This document shows positions 1-6,806 of a stretch of 19,084 bases of DNA, in pieces (positions within the stretch are counted from its first letter, which is position 1; the number at the start of each line of letters is the position of its first letter). The stretch covers positions 1 through 19,084 of the forward strand of contig CAZEER010000046.1 in assembly GCA_964511215.1 (NCBI GenBank), read 5' to 3'. The notes under the pieces were generated by a model. It searched no databases. It was not told the DNA's origin and was given only the letters and a program-made list of their open reading frames with translations. Origin of the DNA: CAZEER01 sp964511215. GTDB taxonomy: Bacteria > Fidelibacterota > Marinisomatia > Marinisomatales > UBA1611. Made by a program: the position numbers and the translations under genes.

Positions 1-600
1 TTTTTCTCTAATTTGATTTATAAAAATCACTGTTGTATTTGATCGACTAACAGTACCGGTTAATTTTCGTAAAGCTTGTGACATAAGTCTGGCCTGTAGT
101 CCAACATGTGTGTCTCCCATATCTCCCTCTAGTTCAGCACGTGGAACCAAAGCTGCAACTGAATCTATCACTATAACATCAAGCGCACCACTACGGACCA
201 AAGTTTCACAAATCTCTAATGCTTGCTCTCCTGTATCGGGTTGTGAAATAAGTAATTCTTCTGTATTTACACCTAAGTTTTTCGAATATTCAGGATCTAC
301 CGCATGTTCTGCATCAATAAATGCACTAAAACCCCCATTTTTTTGAGCTTCAGCAACAATATGAAGCGCAAGAGTAGTTTTCCCTGAAGATTCTGGTCCA
401 TAAATCTCTATAACTCGTCCTCTTGGAACACCACCTACACCTAGAGCTACATCTAGAGAAAGACAACCTGTTGAAACGGAATTTTCAATTGTGGGAGTAA
501 ATTCTGCACCTAATTTCATAATAGAACCTTTTCCAAATTGACGGTCAATTTGTGTAATTGCAAGTTCTAGTGCTTTAGTTTTTTTTGTATCAGTTGACAT
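1..600 (-). CDS. recA: RecA recombinase, N-terminal 200 residues (3' end outside window)
   Basis: RecA forms ATP-dependent filaments on single-stranded DNA, carries out strand exchange in recombinational repair and triggers SOS cleavage of LexA-type repressors in the cytoplasm. The visible part holds the Walker A motif GPESSGKT (residues 68-75), the catalytic glutamate in FIDAEHA (E98, equivalent to E96 of E. coli), Walker B VIVIDS (142-147) and the FINQIREK segment at the window edge. The ATG at 600-598 is preceded by AAGGAG with good spacing (601-611 region), which fixes the start. The gene follows thpR after 9 bases and is the last visible member of the pgsA-pgpA-cinA-thpR-recA run. Roughly 150 C-terminal residues should lie beyond position 1. 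No SOS-box-like operator is visible in the tiny spacer, so regulation probably comes from upstream in the operon (inference). Confidence 0.98.
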   Translation of the reverse strand, partial: MSTDTKKTKALELAITQIDRQFGKGSIMKLGAEFTPTIENSVSTGCLSLDVALGVGGVPRGRVIEIYGPESSGKTTLALHIVAEAQKNGGFSAFIDAEHAVDPEYSKNLGVNTEELLISQPDTGEQALEICETLVRSGALDVIVIDSVAALVPRAELEGDMGDTHVGLQARLMSQALRKLTGTVSRSNTTVIFINQIREK

Positions 601-609
601 TTTGTCTCC

Positions 610-1188
610 TTATAATAATTCCCCTAGAGGAAATGATTTTAATAAACTATAAACTGCTCCAGTTGCTAATAATTCACTACTAAAAAATTGCACACGATCA
701 ATTGGAAAATCAATTGCATCATAAGATGATTGTAAAAATAATTTTACATCTGGTGTAGTTTTCTGAGGATATTTAACTCTGGCTAAAGTAATATGGGGGG
801 AAATCTTTTCCTTATCTTTAGGAAAACCTAATTCTTCTAAAGCTAGATCAATATTTGCAACCAAATCCATTAGAGAATTGGTATTTCCATTTACACCAGC
901 CCATAATATTCGTGGTCTTTCAGGCACGGGGAAACAACCCGTACCTTTTACTACTAAATTAAAAGGAGCATGATTATTTGTGATAGGCTGTATTGCATTT
1001 ATAATCTTATCTATAAATGATTCTTGTGTATAACCAATAAACTTCAATGTTAAATGCAAATTATTACTTTTAACCCAGTTTATTTTAGCAGAACAATTTT
1101 CAAATGTCGAAAAAAGCATATTTTTCTTTTTCTTAAGTTCCATTGGAACCGGTACAGATAAAAATGTTCTAATTAATTTATTTTTCAT
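610..1188 (-). CDS. thpR: RNA 2',3'-cyclic phosphodiesterase (2'-5' RNA ligase family, ThpR)
   Basis: This is a member of the 2H phosphoesterase superfamily. Known bacterial ThpR proteins open 2',3'-cyclic phosphates on RNA and can join or cleave 2'-5' linkages in vitro. The 192-residue length is normal for the family. Both signature HxTx motifs are present: HLTL at residues 45-48 and HITL at 132-135. There is no signal peptide, so the protein is expected in the cytoplasm. Its ATG overlaps the TGA stop of cinA by four bases (ATGA at 1188-1185), suggesting translational coupling, and recA starts 9 bases after its stop. A thpR gene next to cinA and recA is a recurring arrangement in bacteria, but its cellular substrate is not established. 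Confidence 0.93.
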   Translation of the reverse strand: MKNKLIRTFLSVPVPMELKKKKNMLFSTFENCSAKINWVKSNNLHLTLKFIGYTQESFIDKIINAIQPITNNHAPFNLVVKGTGCFPVPERPRILWAGVNGNTNSLMDLVANIDLALEELGFPKDKEKISPHITLARVKYPQKTTPDVKLFLQSSYDAIDFPIDRVQFFSSELLATGAVYSLLKSFPLGELL

Positions 1189-2402
1189 GTGGGAATTGCT
1201 GTTCTTAGATAGTTTAATGCGTGTTGACTTGTTCTAATTTTGTTTTTGCTTCTTTCTGAACCTAACTTAAGTTTTTTAACTTTTGTCTGATCACCAAAAG
1301 CCAATCCAATATATACCAAACCAACTGCCTTTTTTTTACTTCCACCACCGGGTCCTGCAATACCTGTTGCAGATAAACCATAATCTGTTAAATATAGACT
1401 TTTTATTCTATTTGCCATGCTAGCAGCTGTTTGGCTACTCACGGCACCAAAAGAATGAATAATTTTTTTATCCACACCTAGATTATTAATTTTAGCATCA
1501 TCACTGTAAACAATTTGTCCACCTTTTAATACTTTTGAACTATTCGGTACTTCCGTAACACGATGAGAGATTAGCCCACCCGTACATGATTCTGCTATCG
1601 AAATAGTCTTTTTCTTTTCGATTAACTGTTGGACAATAATTTCCTCAATATTCTTTTCACCCTCACTATATATTTTATCACCTAGAGCGGTAGATACTTT
1701 TTCAGATAATTCACCCAAATTCTTTCTGGAGTAACTAGATATTCGCACATCCACTCCATATAAGGATGGATAATATCCAATATTACTATTATGGTTTGAT
1801 GTGAGTATCCTTTTCACTTTTTCCATTATAATAGTTTCGGGGAACCCGGTGGTTCGAAAGGTTTTAATTAACAGGAATTTGTTTATGGATTTCTTTATAA
1901 AAGGGACGACTGTATTTTTCATCATACTTTCCATTTCCATTGGGACACCAGGTAATAATATTAGCTTAGTATTTTGAATACTAAACATATATCCTCTTGC
2001 TGATCCTATTGGATTAGGTATGATACTTCCAGTGGTAGGTACAATGGCCTGATTCTTATTTGACTCAGAAATTGTTATTCCATTTTCCAAATACCTCTCC
2101 GAAAGGGTCTCCCAATAAACTCGATCAAATTTAGTATCTGTGCCTACATATTTAAATATAACTTGTCTTGTAATATCATCATCAGTAGGGCCTAATCCCC
2201 CTGTAATTATTATAAATTTAGGTTTACTCTTTAACAATGTGTCTAACCCATAAATAATGTCCTTTTCTTCATCTTTAACAGTTATTTGCATGGATATGGA
2301 GCAACCCAAATTTGTTAGGGTTTTACCTACCCAGAGAGAGTTTGAATTAAGTGTAAAACCATTTAAGAGTTCATTACCTATAGAAAGTATGGAAACATTC
2401 AT
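1185..2402 (-). CDS. cinA: CinA family protein: MoaB/Mog-like domain plus NMN deamidase (PncC) domain
   Basis: CinA proteins join an N-terminal MoaB/Mog-like (COG1058) domain, linked to ADP-ribose pyrophosphatase activity, to a C-terminal PncC domain that deamidates nicotinamide mononucleotide in pyridine nucleotide recycling. From the ATG at 2402 the protein has 405 residues, typical for full-length CinA. The first domain shows GNELLNG (9-15), TGGLGPTDDD (67-76) and LPGVPMEME (about 150-158). The second shows AESCTGG (270-276) and TGIAGPGGG (346-354). I prefer this start over an in-frame codon at 2438 for two reasons: it begins exactly at the conserved MNVSILSIGNE edge, and it overlaps the pgpA stop by four bases (ATGA). 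The longer version would add 12 residues that do not look like CinA and would overlap pgpA by 40 bases. It lies between pgpA and thpR in the operon. The old competence-induced label is not evidence of competence here. Confidence 0.95.
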   Translation of the reverse strand: MNVSILSIGNELLNGFTLNSNSLWVGKTLTNLGCSISMQITVKDEEKDIIYGLDTLLKSKPKFIIITGGLGPTDDDITRQVIFKYVGTDTKFDRVYWETLSERYLENGITISESNKNQAIVPTTGSIIPNPIGSARGYMFSIQNTKLILLPGVPMEMESMMKNTVVPFIKKSINKFLLIKTFRTTGFPETIIMEKVKRILTSNHNSNIGYYPSLYGVDVRISSYSRKNLGELSEKVSTALGDKIYSEGEKNIEEIIVQQLIEKKKTISIAESCTGGLISHRVTEVPNSSKVLKGGQIVYSDDAKINNLGVDKKIIHSFGAVSSQTAASMANRIKSLYLTDYGLSATGIAGPGGGSKKKAVGLVYIGLAFGDQTKVKKLKLGSERSKNKIRTSQHALNYLRTAIPT

Positions 2403-2851
2403 AAATAAAAGTATGTTAAACTTTGAATCAGCAGGCAAGTGATAATTCCAGCAACTACATCATCCATCATAACACCAATAGAGTCCTTCATATCATCCAT
2501 TAGCTGTACTGGCCCAGGCTTTAAAATATCAAACAACCTAAAAAATAAAAAAGTAAGTAAACCCCATTCTAATTCATGCGGGACCAAATATAGAGCAATC
2601 CACATGCCTACCCACTCATCAATAACAATTTCTTGTGGATCATCTTCTTCTAATACCGTAATTAATATTTGAGTAACTGCAACCCCAACAAAAAAAAGGC
2701 CTCCAGTAATTAACAAAAATAATGGATCACTTATATGAGGTTTAATAAAATACCATGAAATCAATGCAGCTAGACTACCCCATGTCCCAGGTGCTTTTGG
2801 TATTTTACCAACATAGAATACTGTTCCAATTATTTCAGCAACTTTAAACAT
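2399..2851 (-). CDS. pgpA: Phosphatidylglycerophosphatase A
   Basis: PgpA removes the terminal phosphate from phosphatidylglycerol phosphate, the step after PgsA in making phosphatidylglycerol, at the inner membrane. The 150-residue protein shows KIPKAPGTWGSL near the N terminus, the acidic IDEWVGM motif, FRLFDILKPGP, and KDSIGVMMDDVVAG near the C terminus, all typical of the PgpA family, with several hydrophobic membrane segments between them. It follows pgsA directly, so consecutive pathway steps are encoded side by side. The start is uncertain. The ATG at 2851 leaves 2 bases after the pgsA stop. An in-frame GTG at 2860, three codons upstream, has a better placed AGGT and would overlap pgsA by 17 bases. 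The stop overlaps the cinA start (ATGA). Confidence 0.93.
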   Translation of the reverse strand: MFKVAEIIGTVFYVGKIPKAPGTWGSLAALISWYFIKPHISDPLFLLITGGLFFVGVAVTQILITVLEEDDPQEIVIDEWVGMWIALYLVPHELEWGLLTFLFFRLFDILKPGPVQLMDDMKDSIGVMMDDVVAGIITCLLIQSLTYFYL

Positions 2852-3449
2852 TATTTTCACTTATACCTAAAAATTGGAAAATCACTTTACGATTTGAATA
2901 AACATATGTGAGACCTGTGAAAACGGTGAAAAGTGTTGCAAAGAATGTGAGGTTATATATAATGTCATATTTAGCAATGATTTCAAGAATAGGAATAGTC
3001 CAGGCTATTGAAAGACCTTTTAATCCTAATACTGATAAAGTAAACATTATAATTATCATCTGCGCTGATGTTTTTAATTTTGCGATCATTGAGGTCACTA
3101 ATGAAAACCCCTTATGCTCCATCGCCATTCTAAGACCAGTAACAAATAGATCTCTAAAAATAATCAATCCAACCATCCAAAATTCTATTATACCTAATAA
3201 AGCAAAGGAAATAAACGCAGATAAGACTAAAATTTTATCAGCAAGAGGATCAAGAAATTTACCTTCCACTGTAATTTGGTTGTATTTCCTAGCATAATAG
3301 CCATCATAAGCATCTGTTACACTAGCAATAATAAATATACCCAAAGCCATTATATGACCAAGCTTATGAGATGAAAACAAACAGATTATAAATACAGGTG
3401 TTAAAAGTATTCTGAAAAATGTTAATAAATTGGGAATATTTAAATGGAT
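2844..3449 (-). CDS. pgsA: CDP-diacylglycerol-glycerol-3-phosphate 3-phosphatidyltransferase, probable ATC start
   Basis: PgsA transfers a phosphatidyl group from CDP-diacylglycerol to glycerol 3-phosphate, the committed step to phosphatidylglycerol, in the inner membrane. The full CDP-alcohol phosphatidyltransferase signature D-x2-DG-x2-AR-x8-G-x3-D-x3-D is present at residues 46-71, with several hydrophobic helices. The conserved N terminus NIPNLLTFFRILLTPVF is encoded from about 3440 downward, but no ATG, GTG or TTG precedes it within the open frame, which is closed by a TAG at 3455-3453. The first standard start (TTG at 3380) would remove the first membrane helix. An ATC at 3449-3447 lies 7 bases after a strong GGAGG, giving 201 residues and a 10-base overlap with recR. 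I infer initiation at this ATC, with an ATT at 3437 as a less well spaced alternative. A sequencing error is the other explanation. Confidence 0.9.
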   Translation of the reverse strand: MHLNIPNLLTFFRILLTPVFIICLFSSHKLGHIMALGIFIIASVTDAYDGYYARKYNQITVEGKFLDPLADKILVLSAFISFALLGIIEFWMVGLIIFRDLFVTGLRMAMEHKGFSLVTSMIAKLKTSAQMIIIMFTLSVLGLKGLSIAWTIPILEIIAKYDIIYNLTFFATLFTVFTGLTYVYSNRKVIFQFLGISENNV

Positions 3450-4033
3450 GTTCTACCCTCCATAGCTCTTATGAGAGTTGCATCATCAAGGTATTCTAAG
3501 TCTCCTCCAATTGGAATACCTCTAGCCAATCTGGACACACTAACATCCTTTTCATTTAAAATTTTAGATAGGTACAATGCCGTTGTCTCACCTTCAACGC
3601 TTGAATTGGTTGCAAGAATAATTTCCATACCAGCTTTCAATCTATCTAATAAGCTTTTTACATTAATCTCTTCAGGCCCTATCCCATCTAAAGGAGATAA
3701 GACCCCCCCCAAAACATGATATTTACCATTAAATGCATTAGTTTTTTCGAATATAAATATATCATACTCATTTTCGACAACACAGATTAAGCTGTCATTC
3801 CGTTTTATATCACTACAAATTATGCAAGGATCAATCTCCGTAATGCCATGACATCTGGTACAGTGCTTGATTCTTTCTTTAAGGGTTTTTAAAGAATTAG
3901 ATAAATTGAGAGCTAGATCATACTTTGAGTTCAGAATAAAAAAGGCCAGTCTCTGGGCAGTTTTATAACCAATGCCAGGGAGTCTTGAAAATTCCTTAAT
4001 TAAAACATCTAAGCTCTTGGGAATACTATGCAT
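3440..4033 (-). CDS. recR: Recombination mediator RecR
   Basis: RecR works with RecO (and RecF) to load RecA onto SSB-coated single-stranded DNA at gaps. The 197-residue protein has the expected parts in order: a helix-hairpin-helix region with RLPGIGYKTAQR (18-28), a four-cysteine zinc motif C58-x2-C61-x8-C70-x2-C73, a Toprim domain starting at CVVEN (84-88) with LGGVLSPLDGIGP (108-120) and ATNSSVEGE (141-149), and the terminal LIRAMEGR segment. The start ATG touches the stop of ybaB (TAAATG, zero spacing). The 3' end overlaps the proposed pgsA start and carries its Shine-Dalgarno sequence. A run of eight G (minus strand, 3710-3703) encodes part of LGGV, an unusual homopolymer in such an AT-rich gene, but the frame is intact. 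Confidence 0.97.
   Translation of the reverse strand: MHSIPKSLDVLIKEFSRLPGIGYKTAQRLAFFILNSKYDLALNLSNSLKTLKERIKHCTRCHGITEIDPCIICSDIKRNDSLICVVENEYDIFIFEKTNAFNGKYHVLGGVLSPLDGIGPEEINVKSLLDRLKAGMEIILATNSSVEGETTALYLSKILNEKDVSVSRLARGIPIGGDLEYLDDATLIRAMEGRTSI
3450..3463 (-). promoter_or_regulatory. Strong Shine-Dalgarno sequence deciding the pgsA start
   Basis: On the minus strand the last codons of recR contain GGAGGGTAGAAC followed directly by ATC. The GGAGG core is 7 bases from that ATC, ideal ribosome spacing, while the nearest standard start codon in the pgsA frame (TTG at 3380) lies far downstream and out of range. This is the main reason for placing the pgsA start at 3449. Confidence 0.6.
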
Positions 4034-4357
4034 TTACATCCCTGGTATTTTTAATCCGCTCATCATTCCACCAGTAACATTATTCATTTTTTCTTGAGAA
4101 TCGGATTGAGCCTTTGAAAGGGCTTTATTTAAAGCCGATATAATAAGATCCTCAAGCATTTCTATATCTTCTTTAACAGCTTCCTTGTCAATGTTCAACT
4201 CTAGGATCTCTTGTTTTCCATTTACTTTAACAGTTACCATGCCACCACCAGATTCTGCCTCGATAATCATATGGGAAAGCTGACTCTGAACCTCTTCTAT
4301 TTTTTGTTGAACATCCTGAGCCTGCTTTAATAATTTTGACATATTTCCTTTAAACAT
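4034..4357 (-). CDS. ybaB: Nucleoid-associated protein, YbaB/EbfC family
   Basis: YbaB/EbfC proteins are small dimeric DNA-binding proteins that coat and bend DNA, and they are commonly encoded between dnaX and recR, as here. The 107-residue protein shows the family pattern: an N-terminal helix with MSKLLKQAQDVQQKIEEVQ, a central glycine-rich strand region ESGGGMVTVKVNG, then EILELNID, a second long helix and a C-terminal GGMMSGLKIPGM. It is cytoplasmic, without signal peptide or membrane segment. The start ATG at 4357 is set by AGGAG 6 bases upstream, and this AGGAG overlaps the TAG stop of dnaX, so expression is probably coupled to dnaX. The stop touches the recR start. Confidence 0.95.
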   Translation of the reverse strand: MFKGNMSKLLKQAQDVQQKIEEVQSQLSHMIIEAESGGGMVTVKVNGKQEILELNIDKEAVKEDIEMLEDLIISALNKALSKAQSDSQEKMNNVTGGMMSGLKIPGM

Positions 4358-4365
4358 TATTACTC

Positions 4366-6033
4366 CTATCGTATAATTTCCCCATCAAATAAATCAACTA
4401 CTTTATTAAATACTTCATCATCGTTTTTCTTATTTATCTGATTTGAATTATTTTGTTTGTTATTTTTCTTTTTTTTGTTTTTTAAAAAATGTATTTCAAC
4501 AGATTGTTTGAAAATCAAATTAAATTCTTCATTTACCATTTTAATGCCATCTTGTATCATTTTCTCATTATAATCCTGAACTGTATTTGAATTAAATAAG
4601 ATTGTATTTTCTTTAAAATTTTCTGGATTAAAATCCTCTAGGATAGCCCCAATGGATGGTCTTTCAGATTGTATTTTCTTTAAAATTATTGGCCAGTTCT
4701 CCTGGATGGAATCAATACTAGGGATAATGTCATTTGAAATAACCTTATCTGTTATTTTATTTTCAACACTTTTATTCTCTTGAAGTGATTTATTTTCATT
4801 TTCTCCTAGAGTTACATTTGGTGAATTACTTGCTATACTCGACTGTGATTGCTCTAATTTTCTAGATTTATCATTGTTTATAGGGAACAGATCTCTTTCA
4901 TCCAAACCTAGTGATAATTTTGAAAGCAATTCATCAATTTTAACAGATTTATCTAGTTCAACTAATTTTAAGGACATCATCTCTAATAGGATAAATGGAT
5001 TTTCTGAATTGCGAATGTTAGTAGCAGTATCCATCAGAAACTGATTAATATAGATTAAATCCCTGTTATTCCACCTGCCACTGTTTTGAGTGTAATTTTG
5101 TTTTGTCTCATTATTAAAGTCATTTAATAAACGTTCAGCATCAATACCAGCGTAGATAATATTTCGAATGTGCTCATGTATACCAGTTAATATTTCAGTA
5201 GCTGGTATTCCTGTTTGTATAAATTGATTTAGGGAATTAACCATTAGATCATAATCTTGATCTCTAATAGCATCTGTATATTTGAAATATAAATCAAGAT
5301 CAATTATACCTAGAGCTTCTTTTACATTATTCGATGAAAATTCATCCCCGCAAAAAGCTATAGCTTGGTCTAGCATAGATAAGCCATCTCTCATGCTTCC
5401 ACATGCCTTTTTTGCAATAATATTTATAGAATCGGGTTCAAATGAAATTTTTTCAGATTCCATAATGAATTGTAACCTATTCGAAATAACAGTTGTAGAT
5501 ATATTATTAAAATCAAACCTTTGGCAGCGAGAAATGATTGTCGCTGGCACTTTATGAACGTCCGTAGTAGCAAAAATAAATTTACCGTGCTGTGGTGGCT
5601 CTTCTAATGTACGAAGAAGTGCATTAAAAGCTTGATTTGTAAGCATATGTACTTCATCTATGATTATTATTTTATAGGATGAATCCATGGGAGAAAACTT
5701 TATCTGTTCTCGCAGTGTTCTAATTTCATCAATCCCACGATTTGAAGCTCCATCTATTTCCAATACGTCAATAGAACGACCTTCAGCAATCTCTATTGAT
5801 TTAGGTGACTTGCAATCAAACTCTACTGTTGGGGCACTCTCAACATTAAATGCCATTGCAAGGATTCTTGCTGTTGTAGTTTTACCAACACCTCTTGGTC
5901 CTGTAAAAAGGTATGCCTGGGCAATGCGATCTTTTTTTATGGCATTACTTAGAGTCTTGACTACATGATCTTGTCCAACAACATCTGCGAATGATTGTGG
6001 TCGCCATTTGAGTGATAAAACTTTGTATGTCAT
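4366..6033 (-). CDS. dnaX: DNA polymerase III clamp-loader subunit gamma/tau
   Basis: DnaX is the AAA+ motor of the clamp loader that places the sliding beta clamp on DNA; the long tau form also links the loader to polymerase and helicase. The 555-residue protein has KWRPQSFADVVGQ (9-21), Walker A GPRGVGKT (45-52), Walker B IIIIDEVHM (122-130), LEEPP (143-147) and the SRC motif (168-170). The C-terminal half is low in recognisable motifs and ends in a lysine/asparagine-rich stretch before a short acidic tail. The zinc module after Walker A is degenerate: where families usually have four cysteines, only C74 remains in VESAPTVEFDCKSPKS. An A8G run near codon 522 resembles the dnaX frameshift site. 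The ATG lies 9 bases after the SRP RNA, and I see no clear Shine-Dalgarno sequence. Confidence 0.97.
   Translation of the reverse strand: MTYKVLSLKWRPQSFADVVGQDHVVKTLSNAIKKDRIAQAYLFTGPRGVGKTTTARILAMAFNVESAPTVEFDCKSPKSIEIAEGRSIDVLEIDGASNRGIDEIRTLREQIKFSPMDSSYKIIIIDEVHMLTNQAFNALLRTLEEPPQHGKFIFATTDVHKVPATIISRCQRFDFNNISTTVISNRLQFIMESEKISFEPDSINIIAKKACGSMRDGLSMLDQAIAFCGDEFSSNNVKEALGIIDLDLYFKYTDAIRDQDYDLMVNSLNQFIQTGIPATEILTGIHEHIRNIIYAGIDAERLLNDFNNETKQNYTQNSGRWNNRDLIYINQFLMDTATNIRNSENPFILLEMMSLKLVELDKSVKIDELLSKLSLGLDERDLFPINNDKSRKLEQSQSSIASNSPNVTLGENENKSLQENKSVENKITDKVISNDIIPSIDSIQENWPIILKKIQSERPSIGAILEDFNPENFKENTILFNSNTVQDYNEKMIQDGIKMVNEEFNLIFKQSVEIHFLKNKKKKNNKQNNSNQINKKNDDEVFNKVVDLFDGEIIR
4468..4476 (-). 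promoter_or_regulatory. Candidate slippery sequence (A8G) in dnaX
   Basis: The minus strand reads AAAAAAAAG in frame as AAA AAA AAG, which contains the A AAA AAG heptamer used for programmed -1 frameshifting in E. coli dnaX. A -1 slip here would add GAA AAA and then reach TAA, giving 524 residues in place of 555. The early stop after the slip is like E. coli, but the position is very late, so the two products would differ by only about 31 C-terminal residues. It may also be chance in a lysine-rich AT-rich region. Confidence 0.35.
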
Positions 6034-6042
6034 AATTATTTT

Positions 6043-6310
6043 GGCCGCGCACTAACGTTTGGCTGCCCCATCACTAGGTTGAAAAGATCTAGCCAGCTCA
6101 ATTTAGAAAACATCAAACACATGAATAGGATAACTTACCGCTGCTCCCTTCCGGGCCTGACGGGATTCATTTTCTAATCATTGTAAGAGCTCTAAACCTC
6201 AACACCGCTTGAATCTTACAAAAAAGCTGCAACAGCCTGGCGTTAGCATCAATCCTGCTGTAGCGGATTGCAGGTTACAGGACACCGCTAATTTCCCATT
6301 TAGCACGGCC
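6043..6310 (-). ncRNA. ffs: Signal recognition particle RNA, long form with Alu domain
   Basis: This is the RNA core of the signal recognition particle, which with Ffh delivers membrane and exported proteins to FtsY and the Sec translocon. On the minus strand the S-domain hairpin is unmistakable: GTCAGGCCCGGAAGG then GAGCAGC with the GGAA loop (6163-6140). The 5' part carries the Alu-domain signature seen in Bacillus scRNA: GTGCTAAATGGG, then AGCGGTG, then TGTAACCTGCAATCCGCT (around 6305-6260). The two ends pair: the 5' GGCCG-GC strand (6310 down) with GCGCGGCC at the 3' end (6050-6043). The length of about 268 bases fits the Bacillus-type RNA rather than the short 4.5S RNA. Exact ends are inferred from the closing helix. 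The gene is followed after 9 bases by dnaX, matching the scr-dnaX-yaaK-recR order in Bacillus. Confidence 0.95.
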
Positions 6311-6345
6311 ATATTTAAAATATTTTAATAATATCTATACATTAA
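6311..6345 (-). promoter_or_regulatory. Possible promoter of the SRP RNA
   Basis: The stretch just upstream of the RNA 5' end is almost pure A/T on the minus strand and contains TAAAAT (6327-6322) and TATTTT (6322-6317), either of which could act as a -10 box. No convincing -35 box is present at 16-18 bases upstream. A highly expressed RNA should have its own promoter, so this is the likely place, but the boxes cannot be assigned. Confidence 0.25.
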
Positions 6346-6414
6346 TCTACAGCTTTTGTGTACTACTAAGCACATACAATAAGCTAATTGAATGAATTAT
6401 TTTATAAGGGAACA

Positions 6415-6798
6415 TTAATAAATAACAACAATCTTTATTTCTGAGATTTCAAACCAATCCCAAAAGTTTGACTGGTCTAGTTTTAACACACCGTCCTTAA
6501 AATTAAACCGTAAACGCTTCCTGTACAACGACTCTGTAAACCATTCAGAATTATCTCTTTTATAATATATAGCAACATACGGAGGACTATCTTCTTTTAG
6601 ATCAGGAATTAGCAAGGTACATATCGCTTCATTGAATTCACCCTCGACGGTAATGAAATCAACTTTTGTAAAATTGTATACTAATTTCTTTAATGGAGAA
6701 TATTCAGATTTATTTTTTAAAAATTCCTGACTAAATAAGTTTACAAAAGGAACAATAATAATAAATAATAAAAATAAGGGATGGCTTTTCACCCTCAA
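6415..6798 (-). CDS. Exported or membrane-anchored protein of unknown function
   Basis: I do not recognise this 127-residue protein. Residues 1-24 form a short basic start followed by a strongly hydrophobic stretch (PLFLLFIIIVPFVNLFS), read as a signal peptide or single N-terminal anchor. The remainder is a small mixed domain with many aromatic and charged residues (YVAIYYKRDNSEWF, then a DQSNFWDWFEISEIKIVVIY end). No cysteine lipobox is visible. The start is uncertain: TTG at 6798 or GTG at 6792, and neither has a good Shine-Dalgarno sequence. It starts 8 bases after the stop of the preceding charged-protein gene and is the last gene before the SRP RNA, so it is probably co-transcribed with that upstream group. 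It could be a small periplasmic beta-rich protein; no function should be assigned. Confidence 0.65.
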   Translation of the reverse strand: MRVKSHPLFLLFIIIVPFVNLFSQEFLKNKSEYSPLKKLVYNFTKVDFITVEGEFNEAICTLLIPDLKEDSPPYVAIYYKRDNSEWFTESLYRKRLRFNFKDGVLKLDQSNFWDWFEISEIKIVVIY

Positions 6799-6806
6799 AT
6801 TTGTAC

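Noticed and set aside
110..346. Plus-strand open frame opposite recA
   Set aside because: It is antisense to clearly conserved RecA coding sequence, and its serine-rich product shows no family motif.
2439..2672. Plus-strand frame opposite pgpA
   Set aside because: Antisense to conserved PgpA motifs, with no ribosome binding site or recognisable product.
6351..6385. Inverted repeat AGCTT...AAGCT with a short inner stem, considered as a terminator upstream of the SRP RNA
   Set aside because: The arms are only 5 bases, the inner stem needs a G-T pair, and no T-tract follows on either strand.
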